In this document: positions 20,007-27,118 of the stretch, in pieces
Layout: every line of letters starts with the position of its first letter
Position numbering within the stretch: position 1 is the first letter of the stretch
Assembly (NCBI GenBank): GCA_037127315.1
Contig: JBBBDQ010001188.1
Coordinates: forward strand, 1,099,001-1,163,000
Source: Ascarosepion bandense
Taxonomy: Eukaryota; Mollusca; Cephalopoda; Sepiida; Sepiidae
Direction: 5' to 3'
Length of the DNA stretch: 64,000 nucleotides
Program-made: the position numbers and the translations under genes
Notes under the pieces: generated by a model
Database searches by the model: none
What the model saw: the letters and a program-made list of their open reading frames with translations, nothing else
What the model was told of the DNA's origin: nothing

Positions 20007-20502
20007 ATCGATTTTCTGCACTATTGTAAGAACTGCAACCTTGAAACTTCTGAATATCGTTTCTTATGTCTTTTTCTATGAGCGTATTAAATTTGAGTGA
20101 AATCGGACCACTCCTTCTATAACCCGATTTTTTCGATTATCGATTTTCGATATTTATCGGAGGTACCTCGACACAAAACCTATATAAGAACACTCTTAGA
20201 TGCTTATAGTACAACTGTGTAAACTTTCAAGAAAATCGATTTCGCTGTTTCGGAGTCTATAGGTAACGAATACACTCACACACATACACACAGATTAAGT
20301 TTCATTTATAAATAAGTTTAGATAAGAGACAAAGAAAAAAGTTAAGATCAGAATAAAGATGATATTTACCATTTCTGTATTTGTCCCATTCGTTAAACTC
20401 GAACCTTTTGTCTGTAAATTGAACCCCGGCAGCGTTGAAGATCATACGTAGAATTTCAGCGCGTCCGCGTCCGTTGAAGTAGTATAGCGTGTAGGAAGGC
20501 AT
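4070..20502 (-). CDS. S-crystallin gene 1 (GST-sigma-derived lens protein), complete, six coding exons
   Basis: Exons at 20502-20370, 16198-16103, 14537-14422, 13345-13316, 10401-10294 and 4234-4070 splice through GT..AG sites into 648 bp, giving 215 residues plus TAG. The N-terminal thioredoxin-like half begins [16 protein letters not shown] with the Tyr of the sigma-GST active site (Tyr8), Arg14, Trp39 and the cis-Pro at 52. The GST Gln-Ser pair that binds glutathione reads Glu64-Thr65 (MPETMAIAR). The helical C-terminal half ends [12 protein letters not shown], a typical cephalopod S-crystallin tail. The product should accumulate in the eye lens as a refractive protein. Loss of glutathione contacts suggests weak or absent transferase activity (inference). 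A functional sigma GST is the alternative, but the linker exon and tail favour S-crystallin. Introns are 1.1-6.1 kb and full of mobile elements. Confidence 0.93.
4437..4496. repeat. (CA)n(TA)n microsatellite
   Basis: CA run with one CG interruption passing into TA, in intron 5 of gene 1. Confidence 0.95.
4938..5612 (-). mobile_element. Penelope-like element fragment with inverted terminal arms
   Basis: Arms at about 4938-5075 and 5480-5612 are inverted copies (shared ATGAGCCGTTCTAAACGTCG and ATTTTGGTTTTAATTTCAG). Both are flanked by TA/CA microsatellites. The interior encodes, on the minus strand, a GIY-YIG-like C-terminus (5306-5506). At 5118-5089 (minus) it carries CTGAAGATGGCTC...CCGAAAGC, the kind of stem-loop found at PLE tails. 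A second, one-armed copy lies at 21195-21560. Confidence 0.65.
5306..5506 (-). pseudogene. Remnant of a PLE GIY-YIG endonuclease C-terminus
   Basis: The translated frame holds [17 protein letters not shown] followed by SEQPTLN. This is the family pattern H...KL.ILEA.YIK...PTLN near the end of GIY-YIG domains in Penelope-like retroelements. The reverse transcriptase part is absent, so this is a 5'-truncated copy in intron 5 of gene 1. Confidence 0.65.
5735..6416 (-). mobile_element. LINE-A fragment, 3' end, 5'-truncated
   Basis: On the minus strand it encodes the C-terminal part of the LINE-A reverse transcriptase polyprotein ([37 protein letters not shown]) with a late frameshift. It ends in the family 3' UTR (CCACTGCC...TTGGGGTGACATGATTAAAA). 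The reverse-transcriptase motifs are missing. Confidence 0.85.
6470..6845. repeat. Three-arm foldback element
   Basis: Arms of about 90 bp alternate in orientation: 6520-6613 (+), 6617-6710 (inverted) and 6737-6845 (+). They share CAAATATAACGATTGACAAA and CCAAAATGGAA blocks. Any two neighbouring arms can form a long hairpin. It looks like a foldback transposon with one arm duplicated. Confidence 0.7.
6859..7168 (+). mobile_element. SINE family A
   Basis: Plus-strand, near full-length copy from GATGTGCGTTGTGGTGCAGT to AACTTAACTGACTGAA, with the tRNA-like head, GAGTTCGAATTCA B box and conserved body. No clear target-site duplication. It sits in intron 5 of gene 1. Confidence 0.85.
7345..7665 (-). 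mobile_element. Two short LINE-A 3' UTR fragments
   Basis: The sequence TCACCCCGAGCAAGGCGGTA (reverse of the LINE-A 3' end) begins at about 7361. A block AAAAGATTGGAAAAGAGAAA is then repeated at about 7417 and 7567, showing an internal tandem duplication of about 150 bp. The same block occurs in plus orientation at 57085-57290. No coding capacity. Confidence 0.6.
7666..8734. other. Unassigned AT-rich stretch, possible LTR debris
   Basis: No gene. Around 7860-7960 there is an irregular array of GAAGTTC/GAGTTC words. At 8505-8517 CTGGTGGCAGCAA resembles a primer-binding-site region following an LTR, but no second LTR is found. From 8290 the sequence is mainly A/T. Confidence 0.3.
8735..9797 (+). 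repeat. 108-bp minisatellite, about 10 copies
   Basis: Units start with GAGATGAGGTAGTATTTACA at about 8751, 8859, 8967, 9074, 9182, 9290, 9399, 9507, 9615 and 9722, so the period is 107-109 bp. Flanks of the array and a single unit at 29966-30140 are homologous. The array is therefore an internal amplification of a dispersed element. It lies in intron 5 of gene 1. Confidence 0.92.
10294..10401 (-). CDS. S-crystallin gene 1, exon 5 (108 bp)
   Basis: Acceptor TTCCAG and donor GTACGT bound 36 codons (residues 126-161), [20 protein letters not shown] through [10 protein letters not shown]. It is phase 0 on both ends. It corresponds to the middle helices of the GST C-terminal domain and is nearly the same as 49125-49018. 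Confidence 0.92.
10630..10920. repeat. Diverged tandem duplication, about 137 bp
   Basis: Two diverged copies share CACCAC(A/G)CCGA.GT, AAATGAATT, CAGAATTATGGA/CGGAATTATAGA and the CAATTCAGT block, with part of a third copy. Located just upstream of the 108-bp exon in intron 4 of gene 1. No function seen. Confidence 0.55.
11350..11740 (+). mobile_element. RTE-like LINE fragment, C-terminal end
   Basis: The plus strand carries the decayed end of the RTE-like ORF (GTGAGCAATGATGAGGTTTT, then a degenerate RKPQLKFL block and GGAGGGTTGGAGAACCTGAT). It ends with GATAGGGAAACGTGGAAGA.CATGATCGCC, the family 3' end. The frame is broken. Confidence 0.8.
11821..12345 (-). mobile_element. LINE-A fragment, 3' end
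   Basis: Minus strand: [20 protein letters not shown], a degenerate [19 protein letters not shown] frame and a 3' UTR running to TTTTACCCCAAGCAAGG at about 11846. Frameshifted and 5'-truncated. Confidence 0.75.
12577..12723. repeat. 21-bp minisatellite, seven copies
   Basis: ATTCAA(A/T)TTAAA-type units recur every 21 bp. The 7-codon period makes the minus-strand frame read as repeated FNLN.LVFKLN-like blocks, which is composition and not evidence of a protein. Confidence 0.8.
12724..13310. other. AT-rich intron sequence
   Basis: Intron 4 sequence of gene 1. Around 13075-13205 there are faint LINE-A-like words (ATTCTTCTTAGGATTTTATC on the plus strand). Nothing else recognisable. Confidence 0.5.
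13316..13345 (-). CDS. S-crystallin gene 1, 30-bp variable linker exon
   Basis: Acceptor TTTCAG, then exactly ten codons [10 protein letters not shown], then donor GTAAG (from 13315). Phase 0 on both sides, so it can be included or skipped without a frameshift. It is the counterpart of 57356-57324 in gene 2. Squid S-crystallin genes are known to have an extra variable exon at this position of the fold; this is a short version. Confidence 0.85.
13985..14049 (-). pseudogene. Pseudo-exon 3 copy (second)
   Basis: Same 3' half as 14268-14203 but one base shorter at the donor (TTCAG|GTGAG), so the exit phase differs from the real exon. A third, more damaged copy with a TGA inside lies at about 13830-13775. 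Confidence 0.65.
14203..14268 (-). pseudogene. Pseudo-exon 3 copy (nearest to the real exon)
   Basis: Twenty-two codons start [16 protein letters not shown] and end KNGRFR directly before a donor-like GTGAG. The reading frame is open. Upstream (minus-strand 5') homology to exon 3 stops and no AG acceptor with a pyrimidine tract is visible. It is therefore a decayed fragment unless spliced in an unusual way. Confidence 0.7.
14422..14537 (-). CDS. S-crystallin gene 1, exon 3
   Basis: The 116-bp exon is bounded by AG (14539-14538) and donor GTGAGT (from 14421). It encodes residues 77-115, [19 protein letters not shown]...FHEKNGRFK, the long helix at the start of the GST C-terminal domain. It ends in phase 0. 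Decayed partial copies of this exon follow at 14268-14203, 14049-13985 and about 13830-13775. Confidence 0.92.
14538..15125. other. Intron 2 sequence of gene 1, little recognisable
   Basis: AT-rich. A short LINE-A-like scrap on the minus strand (about 14950-14885, reading ATTTAGCC and TAACTGTTTCTTC words) is the only assignable part. Confidence 0.5.
15126..15310 (-). mobile_element. 5S-rRNA/tRNA composite SINE remnant
   Basis: On the minus strand a 5S-like piece (from about 15305; AACGAAGATAAGAAAC, CACTTAACTGGGTGACAG) is followed by a tRNA-like head with A-box-like TTAGTCTAATGGTTGA. Then comes a tail, CAGCTACGGGTTAATTAGTA. The order and tail match 47742-47265. Confidence 0.6.
15503..15995. 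repeat. 50-bp GC-rich minisatellite, about 10 copies
   Basis: GGTCCTGTGACCCTACAA recurs at 15541, 15591, 15641, 15690, 15740, 15790, 15840, 15890 and 15940. The unit contains the near-palindrome CTTCCTCTGAGGAAG. It starts about 100 bp downstream of the exon 2 donor of gene 1 and is much richer in GC than its surroundings. The 50-bp period excludes a long repeat protein. Confidence 0.92.
16103..16198 (-). CDS. S-crystallin gene 1, exon 2
   Basis: The 96-bp exon between acceptor AG (16200-16199) and donor GTAATT (from 16102) encodes about residues 45-77, [14 protein letters not shown] through [12 protein letters not shown]. It holds the beta-strand/cis-Pro segment and the altered glutathione-binding Glu-Thr. 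Entry phase 1 and exit phase 1 match the neighbouring exons. Confidence 0.92.
16490..17905 (+). mobile_element. LINE-A, 5'-truncated copy with long reverse-transcriptase ORF
   Basis: The open frame 16556-17689 (377 aa, coding homology upstream to about 16490) has the reverse-transcriptase palm. [15 protein letters not shown] is at residues 18-32, [10 protein letters not shown] follows, and the catalytic YADD is encoded at 16862-16873. The C-terminal region is [16 protein letters not shown] to [13 protein letters not shown] 3' UTR ends GGGGTGAAATGATT plus A-rich tail. It is a non-LTR retrotransposon; the clade (jockey/CR1-like) is not settled. The endonuclease domain is lost, so this copy is dead. 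It lies in intron 1 of gene 1, against gene direction. Confidence 0.92.
17941..18065 (-). pseudogene. Decayed second S-crystallin exon 1 inside intron 1
   Basis: From ATG 18065-18063 the minus strand reads [17 protein letters not shown], clearly the family N-terminus. Then small deletions break the frame and the donor is lost (AAATAAAGAAAAATAATC where the real exon has TACAGAAATGGTAAAT). The 5' flank is also homologous to the real promoter: TATATGAG at 18141-18134 replaces TATATAAG, and TGACTTA at 18158-18152 replaces the AP-1 TGACTCA. It is a relic of a duplicated first exon or gene. Confidence 0.85.
18338..19079 (+). mobile_element. Non-autonomous Helitron, copy 2 (full length)
   Basis: 742 bp from TCTAAACTTATT (preceded by A) to hairpin CCCGAGCAACGCCGGG plus CTAG (followed by T). 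This is the A|T insertion and TC...CTAG terminal pattern of Helitrons. The interior has a GT tract, an AT tract and a palindromic TCGATAATCGA region, with no transposase. Confidence 0.85.
19100..19715. repeat. Inverted pair of Helitron 3' ends
   Basis: 19100-19240 (+) and 19582-19715 (-) are inverted copies of a Helitron 3' terminus. Both also share extra flanking sequence (TGCGATTGGTAAATTGT and ATTATTTCAAATATTCTTTA), so the inversion copied host flank too. The 340-bp spacer includes a Penelope-like tail motif (about 19330-19280, minus: CTGAAGAAGTTC...GAATGAAACG). Confidence 0.7.
19765..20322 (-). mobile_element. Non-autonomous Helitron, copy 3
   Basis: Minus orientation, from 20322 (TCTAAACTTATT, A before) to CTAG at 19768-19765 (T after). 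Internally deleted to 558 bp. Its 5' end is only 47 bp past the exon 1 donor of gene 1. Confidence 0.85.
20370..20502 (-). CDS. S-crystallin gene 1, exon 1
   Basis: Starts at ATG 20502-20500, the first ATG downstream of the TATA box and the start conserved in the family (MPSYTLYYF). It encodes residues 1-44 plus one base and ends ...DKYRN|G before donor GTAAAT at 20369. The open frame runs on into intron and Helitron sequence, which is not coding. Confidence 0.93.
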
Positions 20503-20580
20503 TATGGTCGGTTTTGTTTCGGGAAGAGCTTATTCCGTACCGGCAACCGGATTAACTGCTTGAGACATGTCGACGTCTTA

Positions 20581-20605
20581 CTTATATACTCATCTCTCTG
20601 AGTCA
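20581..20605 (-). promoter_or_regulatory. S-crystallin gene 1 core promoter: AP-1 site and TATA box
   Basis: On the minus strand a perfect AP-1 heptamer TGACTCA (20605-20599) precedes TATATAAG (20588-20581) by 10 bp. The TATA box is 78 bp before the ATG. An AP-1/antioxidant-response-like element next to the TATA box is reported for squid S-crystallin promoters, so the layout fits lens expression. The transcription start is inferred near 20555. Confidence 0.75.
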
Positions 20606-21170
20606 ACTTCAATTACACCTAACTTGTCCAATTTCCAAATGACTGCATTTCGTAACAATGTCAGATTGCAACTGCAAATAAGATAACGTTTTTCTTTGTC
20701 GTATAATCATTAAGTGTGGAAACATGCAAGAAACATGAAAAGTGCTTTGTTTAAACAAGGTGCATGTCATTATTCTGTATTTTATTAATTACTTTCCTTG
20801 TTTGAAGTTCTGCTTTGTGGAAACAGTATTCTGGATAACCGCTCTCCAGGGACGATTGTCCTTAATTATGGAAAACTCTCGTCTTTCTTTTCTTTTTACA
20901 GACTTGTTATCTAAACCTAATGTCTATCATTAAACAACTGTAACTGATTATTGAATCTTGCTGCTATATCTTGACGTTGCAAAGAAGTATCTGTAAAGTT
21001 TTAAATCACGACCTGGCATATCGGCTTCAACCAAATCCCAACACCATAATTAGTTTTTGTGCCTTTATTCTATATTTTCAGAATAATAGTTCCAATGGGT
21101 TTTCCTCTTTTTTATTTTTGAACTTGTTACTTTTTATCTTACACTCCAGCAAACAAATTTTACACACACA
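20606..21170. other. Upstream region of gene 1, no gene
   Basis: AT-rich. A short LINE-A-like scrap at about 20971-21035 (+; RSICKVLNHDLAYRLQP). Nothing else supportable. Confidence 0.5.
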
Positions 21171-21194
21171 CACATATATATATGTGTGTGTATT

Positions 21195-21560
21195 TTTTCT
21201 AAACATATATTGTTAAATATAAGAGACAGTGAATGTCTATTATGTTCAATCATGAGCCGTTCCAAACATCGTATTTTGGCTTTAATTTCAGGTGAAAATA
21301 AAGAAAACAATTGTCCAACATTTAGATATTTTTATTATACTGGTTCTAAGCTTTCGGCTCACATAAGCCATCTTCAGAGACGTTCCAGAGAGGTTAACAT
21401 AAAGACATCCACCATCAAAGATGATTTTATCTTGTGTTGACATAAAAAATTCTCTGTAACGATAACACTTAATAAAATCTTATTTTAATCTGGTCACAAG
21501 ACATTACATTGCAATTAGACATATGGTTCTGTTAAGATTTTGGTCTTTCACTTGGTGTGA
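21195..21560 (-). mobile_element. Penelope-like element fragment, second copy
   Basis: Matches one arm and part of the interior of 4938-5612: ATGAGCCGTTCCAAACATCG, ATTTTGGCTTTAATTTCAG and, on the minus strand at 21376-21348, CTGAAGATGGCTTATGTGAG then CCGAAAGC. Flanked by (CA)n/(TA)n. The second arm is missing. Confidence 0.6.
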
Positions 21561-21619
21561 TGTAATAGAACTGCATTACAAATTTACGACCTGCGTCTGC
21601 TATTCGGTTGCTGATTGAA

Positions 21620-21893
21620 TCTAATAGTTGGAAACATAAGTAAATCTTTCTCTGGGGATAAAGTGGGTGATTGGTTTTCTATTGTTTTAAAGTAATAAAC
21701 TGTCGCCCTACTAATTACTGCTTATTATTATAATAATATAATCCGTGTTTTCTTCAGTTATGGGTTAAATAGCAGGACAGATGAGGTTCTATAGTTTTGG
21801 TTGGCAACCAGTCTACAGCAGAAGGCCATGGCAACCTCCGGGAAAATCTTCTGTCCAGTCTCGAAAGCGTGTATTACGTATGGCACTTAACAG
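21620..21893 (+). mobile_element. Spacer plus SINE family A 3' half
   Basis: A ~130-bp block (TAATAGTTGGAAACATAAGT ... AATATAATCC) precedes a SINE A copy that starts in mid-element. The same block-plus-SINE order occurs at 34985-35305 and 46713-47110, so it is a recurring composite. Confidence 0.6.
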
Positions 21894-22095
21894 ATGTATC
21901 GATTACATTGTCCCACATGTCCTGAATCTTACCTTTTAAGGGCAGGGCATACGCTTTCAGGACATCGACAATCACCCTTCCTCCTTTTCTGCATTATCTA
22001 TGAATCACTAAAACCTATTATGGAAATACAATGGACTCTTTTTCAGACGCTTTGTCTTATTTTTCAAATGACATGTGTCTTAGTAATATATATCT

Positions 22096-22140
22096 CTTCT
22101 TCTTCTTCTTCTTCTTCTTCTTCTTCTTCTTCTTCTTCTG
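22096..22140. repeat. (CTT)n microsatellite
   Basis: About 14 TTC/CTT units at the 3' end of the following RTE-like LINE (minus strand AAG tail), probably grown from that tail. Confidence 0.9.
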
Positions 22141-22900
22141 TATACCTTGTCCTAGACATAGGCGATTATGACCTTCCACGTCTCCCTATCACTGGTGGCT
22201 CTTAGCACGCTTTCTATTCTTCTGTCATCCACCTACTCGGGCTCTTCAAATATGTTATACGCTGCTTTCCAGTGTCTCTTTTCCCCTCTATCTGACCTGT
22301 TAGTATCAGATTCTCCAAGCCCTCCTTCCTCATTGCATGTCCCAGGAACTTTCGCTGTCTTTTCCAGATGGTCAGTATTAATTTCCTTTTCGTTTCTATC
22401 CTTTCTAAAACCTCATCACTGCTCACATACTCGGTCCATGATATCCGAGACATCCTTCTGTAGAACCACATTTCAATTGCTTAAAGTTTTTCCTTAATCT
22501 TTGATGATATTATCCAGCATTCACTGCCATATTGAAGAACTGATATCACATAGCAATCCAGAAATCTTTTCTTTGTTTCTAGCGAAATTTTCCTGTCTCT
22601 TAATACTCTACTCAACTTCTGGAATACATCCTTTGCCATGCCAGTTCGCCTTCGGATCTTTGTGTCGCACTTTTCGTCTTCTGTTAGCACACTTCCCTGA
22701 TAAATTGTTGTACCTGCTTGATTTTTATATCCCCCACCTCAATTTGGCATTTTGGGCTGCTCTTTTTTCTGAGGACCATGCCTTCGGTTTTCTTGCAGCT
22801 ACCAAATATGATTTTCATTTTCGTCTGCATTCTCTACTGAGTTGTTTGCCGCTTCCTTCTCCAAAGTCTCGAAAGTTATGCCTCTTTAAAAGGTAGATGA
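22141..22900 (-). mobile_element. RTE-like LINE, 3' part, frameshifted
   Basis: Minus-strand frames 22690-22481 ([39 protein letters not shown]) and 22471-22214 (MWFYRRMSRISWTEYVSSDE, RKFLGHAMRKEGLENLILTG) join across a frameshift. This is the C-terminal region of an endonuclease/reverse-transcriptase LINE protein. The 3' end is the (AAG)n run. Confidence 0.85.
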
Positions 22901-23194
22901 TCATGTCTATTGAATTTTGTATCTCTGAGTTAATATAAACTCTTAGGATATATAATTATTTTCCGTTACCTTCCCCACGGTTTAAAATATCATATTTCCT
23001 CAAAACTTAAAATGAACGTATCTCTCCATATCTTCCTTTTGTATTATCTGTTAATTGTTATGATTTAAATGAAAAATAACGGATTAGTTTCCAATTACCT
23101 ATTCTACGTAAATAATCGATACTGACCATATTTTACTTTGTTCCCTTATCGGGCATTTTTTGTGATTATCAAGAAAAAAACATATTCATGTGCC

Positions 23195-24190
23195 GTATCC
23201 TTTCAGGCCGTAGAATATCATGGTCCTCTACTCACCCCATCTCTTGTCGCCCTTAATAATTTTCCTCTTGGTATCTCTCTCAAACCCGGTTTACCATCCA
23301 CCTCCTCAAACCCATCAAGTATTTCCTGCTGTGTCTTCCCCTGTCTCTCTCTCTCTCTCTCTCCATCTATCCGTCCTGTGAGTATTAGAGTTCCTAAGCC
23401 CACTTCTTCAATACGTATCCCAGAAACCTTAGCTGTCTCCCGATACCAAATATGATTTTCATTTTCGTCTGCATTCTCTCCAAAACCTCGTCGTTGCTCA
23501 CATTTTCGGTCCAGGGTATCCTCAGCAATCTTCTGTAGAAGTTTATTTCTGTTGCTGTGACTCTCTCCTACATGTTTGAGGAGATAGCCTAGCATTTGCC
23601 GCCCTATAAGAGTACAGATATCACATAACAGGTTCGTATTCTTTTCTGTGTCTCCAAGGAAATCATCCTGTCGTTAAATATTCTAACCCTTTGAAGTGTG
23701 TCCTTGGCCAATGCGCTTTCGGATCTCAGTATCATACTTTCCATTCTCTGTCAGAATGCTTCACAGATATTTAAATTTCTGCACCTAGTTCACTTTAGTA
23801 TCACCGACTTGTAGTTGTCATTTTGAGGACCTCTTTTCACTGATAACGATGCATTTTGCTTTCTTGAAATTTATGTTTAGTTATTTACTCTCGCTTTCCC
23901 TTGCTACCGTCTGTAAGAGTTCTTCTATTTCCTTTTCTATGTCTGCTATCAACACTGTAACATCAGCATAACCTATATTGTTCAGATTGTGGCTGCCAAT
24001 AAAGAATCCTGCAAAGACTTCTAATTTTCATAGAATTGTTTTACTGTACATTTTGAATAGATCCGGTGAGAAGACACATCCTTGTCTTACACAGCACTAT
24101 TTTCATATATAGACTGAATTATTTTCTTATCCATATGCAGGCGGTTTGCTGCCAGTATAGATAATTGAGAAAACATTCAAGCCTTCCCTT
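23195..24190 (-). mobile_element. RTE-like LINE, degenerate copy
   Basis: Minus-strand homology to the same LINE over about 1 kb, with many indels. The best frame is 23595-23218 and reverse-transcriptase words persist near 24000-23800 (e.g. antisense of GTAACATCAGCATAACCTA). Includes a (CT)n run at about 23343-23362. Confidence 0.7.
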
Positions 24191-24361
24191 TAACTAGTTA
24201 GCATTCAAGTATACAGAGTCTAACATACCGTTGTCATTTAATCCATTACTGTTGGGGAATGAGAGTCATGCATTTCCTGCAGAAATGAATGGAAGAGGTG
24301 GAGTCAAATTTGGCGCTCGTCTCCCCGATTTCATGACCTTGGTCAATTACCTCTTTTTTTT

Positions 24362-25573
24362 TTTTAATCATCTCACCCCAAGAAAGGCATTCCACTGCCA
24401 CTATTGCGCATGGGGCTACATAGGGGAAGGTAAAGAGAAGGAGTGGTTAGACATAGGGAATGTCAGGAGGAAGGTGACAGATGAGTAAGGATACCGAGGA
24501 TGAGGGTTGGGCAGATGGGAAGAGTGTTTGATAGAATGGGAGCAGGTTAGTGTGTTAGGAGGTGTCTATTGACCTTACATTTAAACTCCTGGAGATTGTA
24601 TCCGTCGGGGAAGCAATCGTGTGGAAGAGAATTCCACAGTCGGGAACTGCGAGGAAAGAAACTGTTGGAGTAGAAGTTGCGGTTGCATTTTATCGGTTTC
24701 ACTGTAAAAGGGTGGGATCTAGTTGCTAATCTAGTATCTCGTGCAAATTCGTATTTAGGGGGCACCAGTGATCTAAGTTCATCGGAGCAGAAGCTGTGAA
24801 AGTATTTATAGAAGAGACACAGGGAAGCCACGTCGCGCCGGTGGGAGAGAGACTGCAGGCGGTCTGCCAAGTCGGTATCTATCACATTACAGACCCTCCT
24901 CTGAACCTTATCGAGAAGCCCGAGGAGAATAGCGGGGACACCCGACCAGATATGGCAGCAGCATTCAATGCACGGGCGGATGGTAGATTTATATATGTGC
25001 AGGATAGATTTAGACGGAAAAAACTTCCGGGCCCTACACAGAAAACCGACGTTCATAGCAGCGGATTTAGCAATGGATTCGATATAGTCATTCCATTTGA
25101 GGTCAGCTGAAAGTGTGAGACCAAGGAGGCGCAGTGTTTTACTCTCTGGGAGGCAAGCCTGGTCCATGCTAATGGGAGGTAGGTGAGATTGTCGATGATG
25201 GTTAATTGAGAGTACTTTCGTTTTAGAAGCATTAAAATTTACTAACCATTTCTTACCCCAGTCCAATATGGATTGGATGTCTTTTTCAATCTCGGCTGCG
25301 AGGTTAGCTTTGATGCCTACACCAGATTTTTGTAGGAGGCGAGAGTAAACTGTGGTGTCATCGGCGTACAAACCTACTTGGGCTCTTATGGAATCAGGGA
25401 GATCATTAATGTATATCAGGAAGAGTGTAGGACCTAAGATGGAGCCTTGGGGGAAACCTGCGTTTGTATGGTAGTTCTGGGAGGCATGTCCGTTTAATAC
25501 CACCTTCATTGTGCGGTTAGAGAGGAATGACTGGATTAGTTCAAACAAATGTCCAGTTATACCATAGCTCTGC
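24362..25573 (-). mobile_element. LINE-A copy with 333-aa ORF
   Basis: ORF 25548-24547 has [20 protein letters not shown] and the YADD motif (GLYADDTTVYSRLL). It then runs through the complete C-terminal region to [10 protein letters not shown] and a 3' UTR to about 24362. The start of the reverse transcriptase is missing. One residue of the usual VPQG motif is changed (FPQG). Closely related to 32613-33648, indicating a recently active subfamily. Confidence 0.9.
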
Positions 25574-25619
25574 TGTTAATGTGTAGAAATTCTCAACCAT
25601 AGCAGTTTTAATAAGTTCA

Positions 25620-26100
25620 ACCTAAACAAGATGATAATGCCACTAAAATGCTAGTGGTTTATGAGAGTGAAAGATGATGAAAAATCTTTATTGAAGAGAA
25701 AGAACAATACAAGAACAGCTTTCTGGAAAATAGAAGACGACGATTGGCGTTAGATTTAAAATTTTGAAGATCGTAGCAGACAGGAAAGTCAGAAGTCGGA
25801 GATTTTCACAGGCGGGAAATGCAAGAAACGAAACTAATAGAATATAACTTACAGTTACATCTCACTAATTTTAAACGATGAGACCTACTTTCTAATCTAG
25901 TAATACTCTTAAATTCCTGCGTTGCTGGTACAAAAGAGGAGAGTTCATAAAAACAATTGTCATGAAAATTTGTATGGAAATGTCGCAGGGTAGCCACGTA
26001 GGAAAGGGATTGATGCTCGGATGTTAGGTTAGGATCGATAACATTGCAGATCGTTTTTTGGATTCTGTCAATAATCTCAAAATATATGCCAGTAGAACCA
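25620..26100 (-). mobile_element. LINE-A fragment, decayed
   Basis: Minus-strand words such as KSITRLESRSHR, LYSISFVSCISRL and a 3' end at about 25615. Strongly diverged. Confidence 0.65.
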
Positions 26101-26109
26101 GGGCAGTTT

Positions 26110-26600
26110 CTTTTTAATCATGTAATATTAAGCAAGGCGGAACCCCCACTAGTGCACAGAGGTTACAGTGAGAGAATAGTCTGGGTACAGGGGTGTCGAA
26201 GAAAGAATAATTCATGGATGAGATTCAAGGAGATAAAAGATGGCAGTTGACGTTACATTTAATTTTTTGGAGATTGTAGCTCTCAGGGAAGTAAATAAAA
26301 GAAAGTGATTTCCACAGGGCTGAAGATAGTGTTGGATCAGAAGTGGTAGTTATATTTAAATATTTAAAGGGTAAAAGGATGGGACCTAGATGCCAATCGA
26401 GTAGAACGCTTAAATTCATGCGGACGAGTCACCAGAAAAAAAAATCTCGTCACAGCAGTTGCCATGAGAAAATACAGCGAGAAGACACATCGGGTCGGTG
26501 AGATACCAAATCAATATAAAAAACTACATTGCGGATTCTTCTTTGGGTTTTGTTGAGCACCTCCAGACGAATTCTGGCGAAAATAAGTGACTGACACAAC
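26110..26600 (-). mobile_element. LINE-A fragment, decayed
   Basis: Second diverged copy directly adjacent. Minus strand LDWHLGPILLPFKYLNI and LWKSLSFIYFPESYNLQKIK, with the reversed 3' UTR at 26116-26170. Confidence 0.65.
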
Positions 26601-26941
26601 ACAGTAAACCAATATTCTTAGCAACAATCCAAGGAATTGGTCTAATATATTTTTATAACGATTTGAACACTGACAAATAAAATCATTGGAAATAAATACT
26701 CTAAATATGTTCCAAGAAAAACAAAATGGCTGCAACATGCCTACACAGACAGGTATATAAAAAACAGTAATGGCCTTGCATGAATCACTATTCTATCAAG
26801 GAAATGCAATTTTTGAAGTCGTTTATTTTGTCTAATACTCTCCTTATTGTCTTTCTCCGTCAGCCCGTATCGTAGATAGCTTAATTGGAATCTGAACGCC
26901 CATTGCCAAGCTGATTAAAATCATTTAATGACGAACAAGCC
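26601..26941. other. No feature seen
   Basis: AT-rich intergenic sequence between LINE debris and the first LTR-like repeat. Confidence 0.5.
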
Positions 26942-27118
26942 AGCGATCACATGATAGGCTTTCAACCAATCGCAGAAGATCACTTTCTAAGTTGACTAGC
27001 TATATAATCATTTAGTAGGCTGATTTTATTTTTAAGACTGCGAGACACCTTTAGCAAGTTTTCTACGATAGCGGCGTCGCTGGTTTACAGTACCGGCTTG
27101 CCATAGACGAAATTGTTA
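26942..27118 (+). repeat. LTR-like direct repeat, left copy
   Basis: About 176 bp nearly the same as 28463-28639. It contains CCAAT (in TTTCAACCAATCGCAG), then CTATATAA about 35 bp later, then GACTGCGAGACACCTTTAGC and GTCGCTGGTTTACAGTACCG. The CCAAT/TATA spacing is that of a Pol II promoter. The ends are not a clear TG...CA. Confidence 0.7.

Noticed and set aside
20302..20369. Coding continuation of exon 1 beyond KYRN
   Set aside because: The open frame continues 22 codons into intron and Helitron sequence. The donor GTAAAT at 20369 and the exact phase match to exon 2 show this part is not coding.
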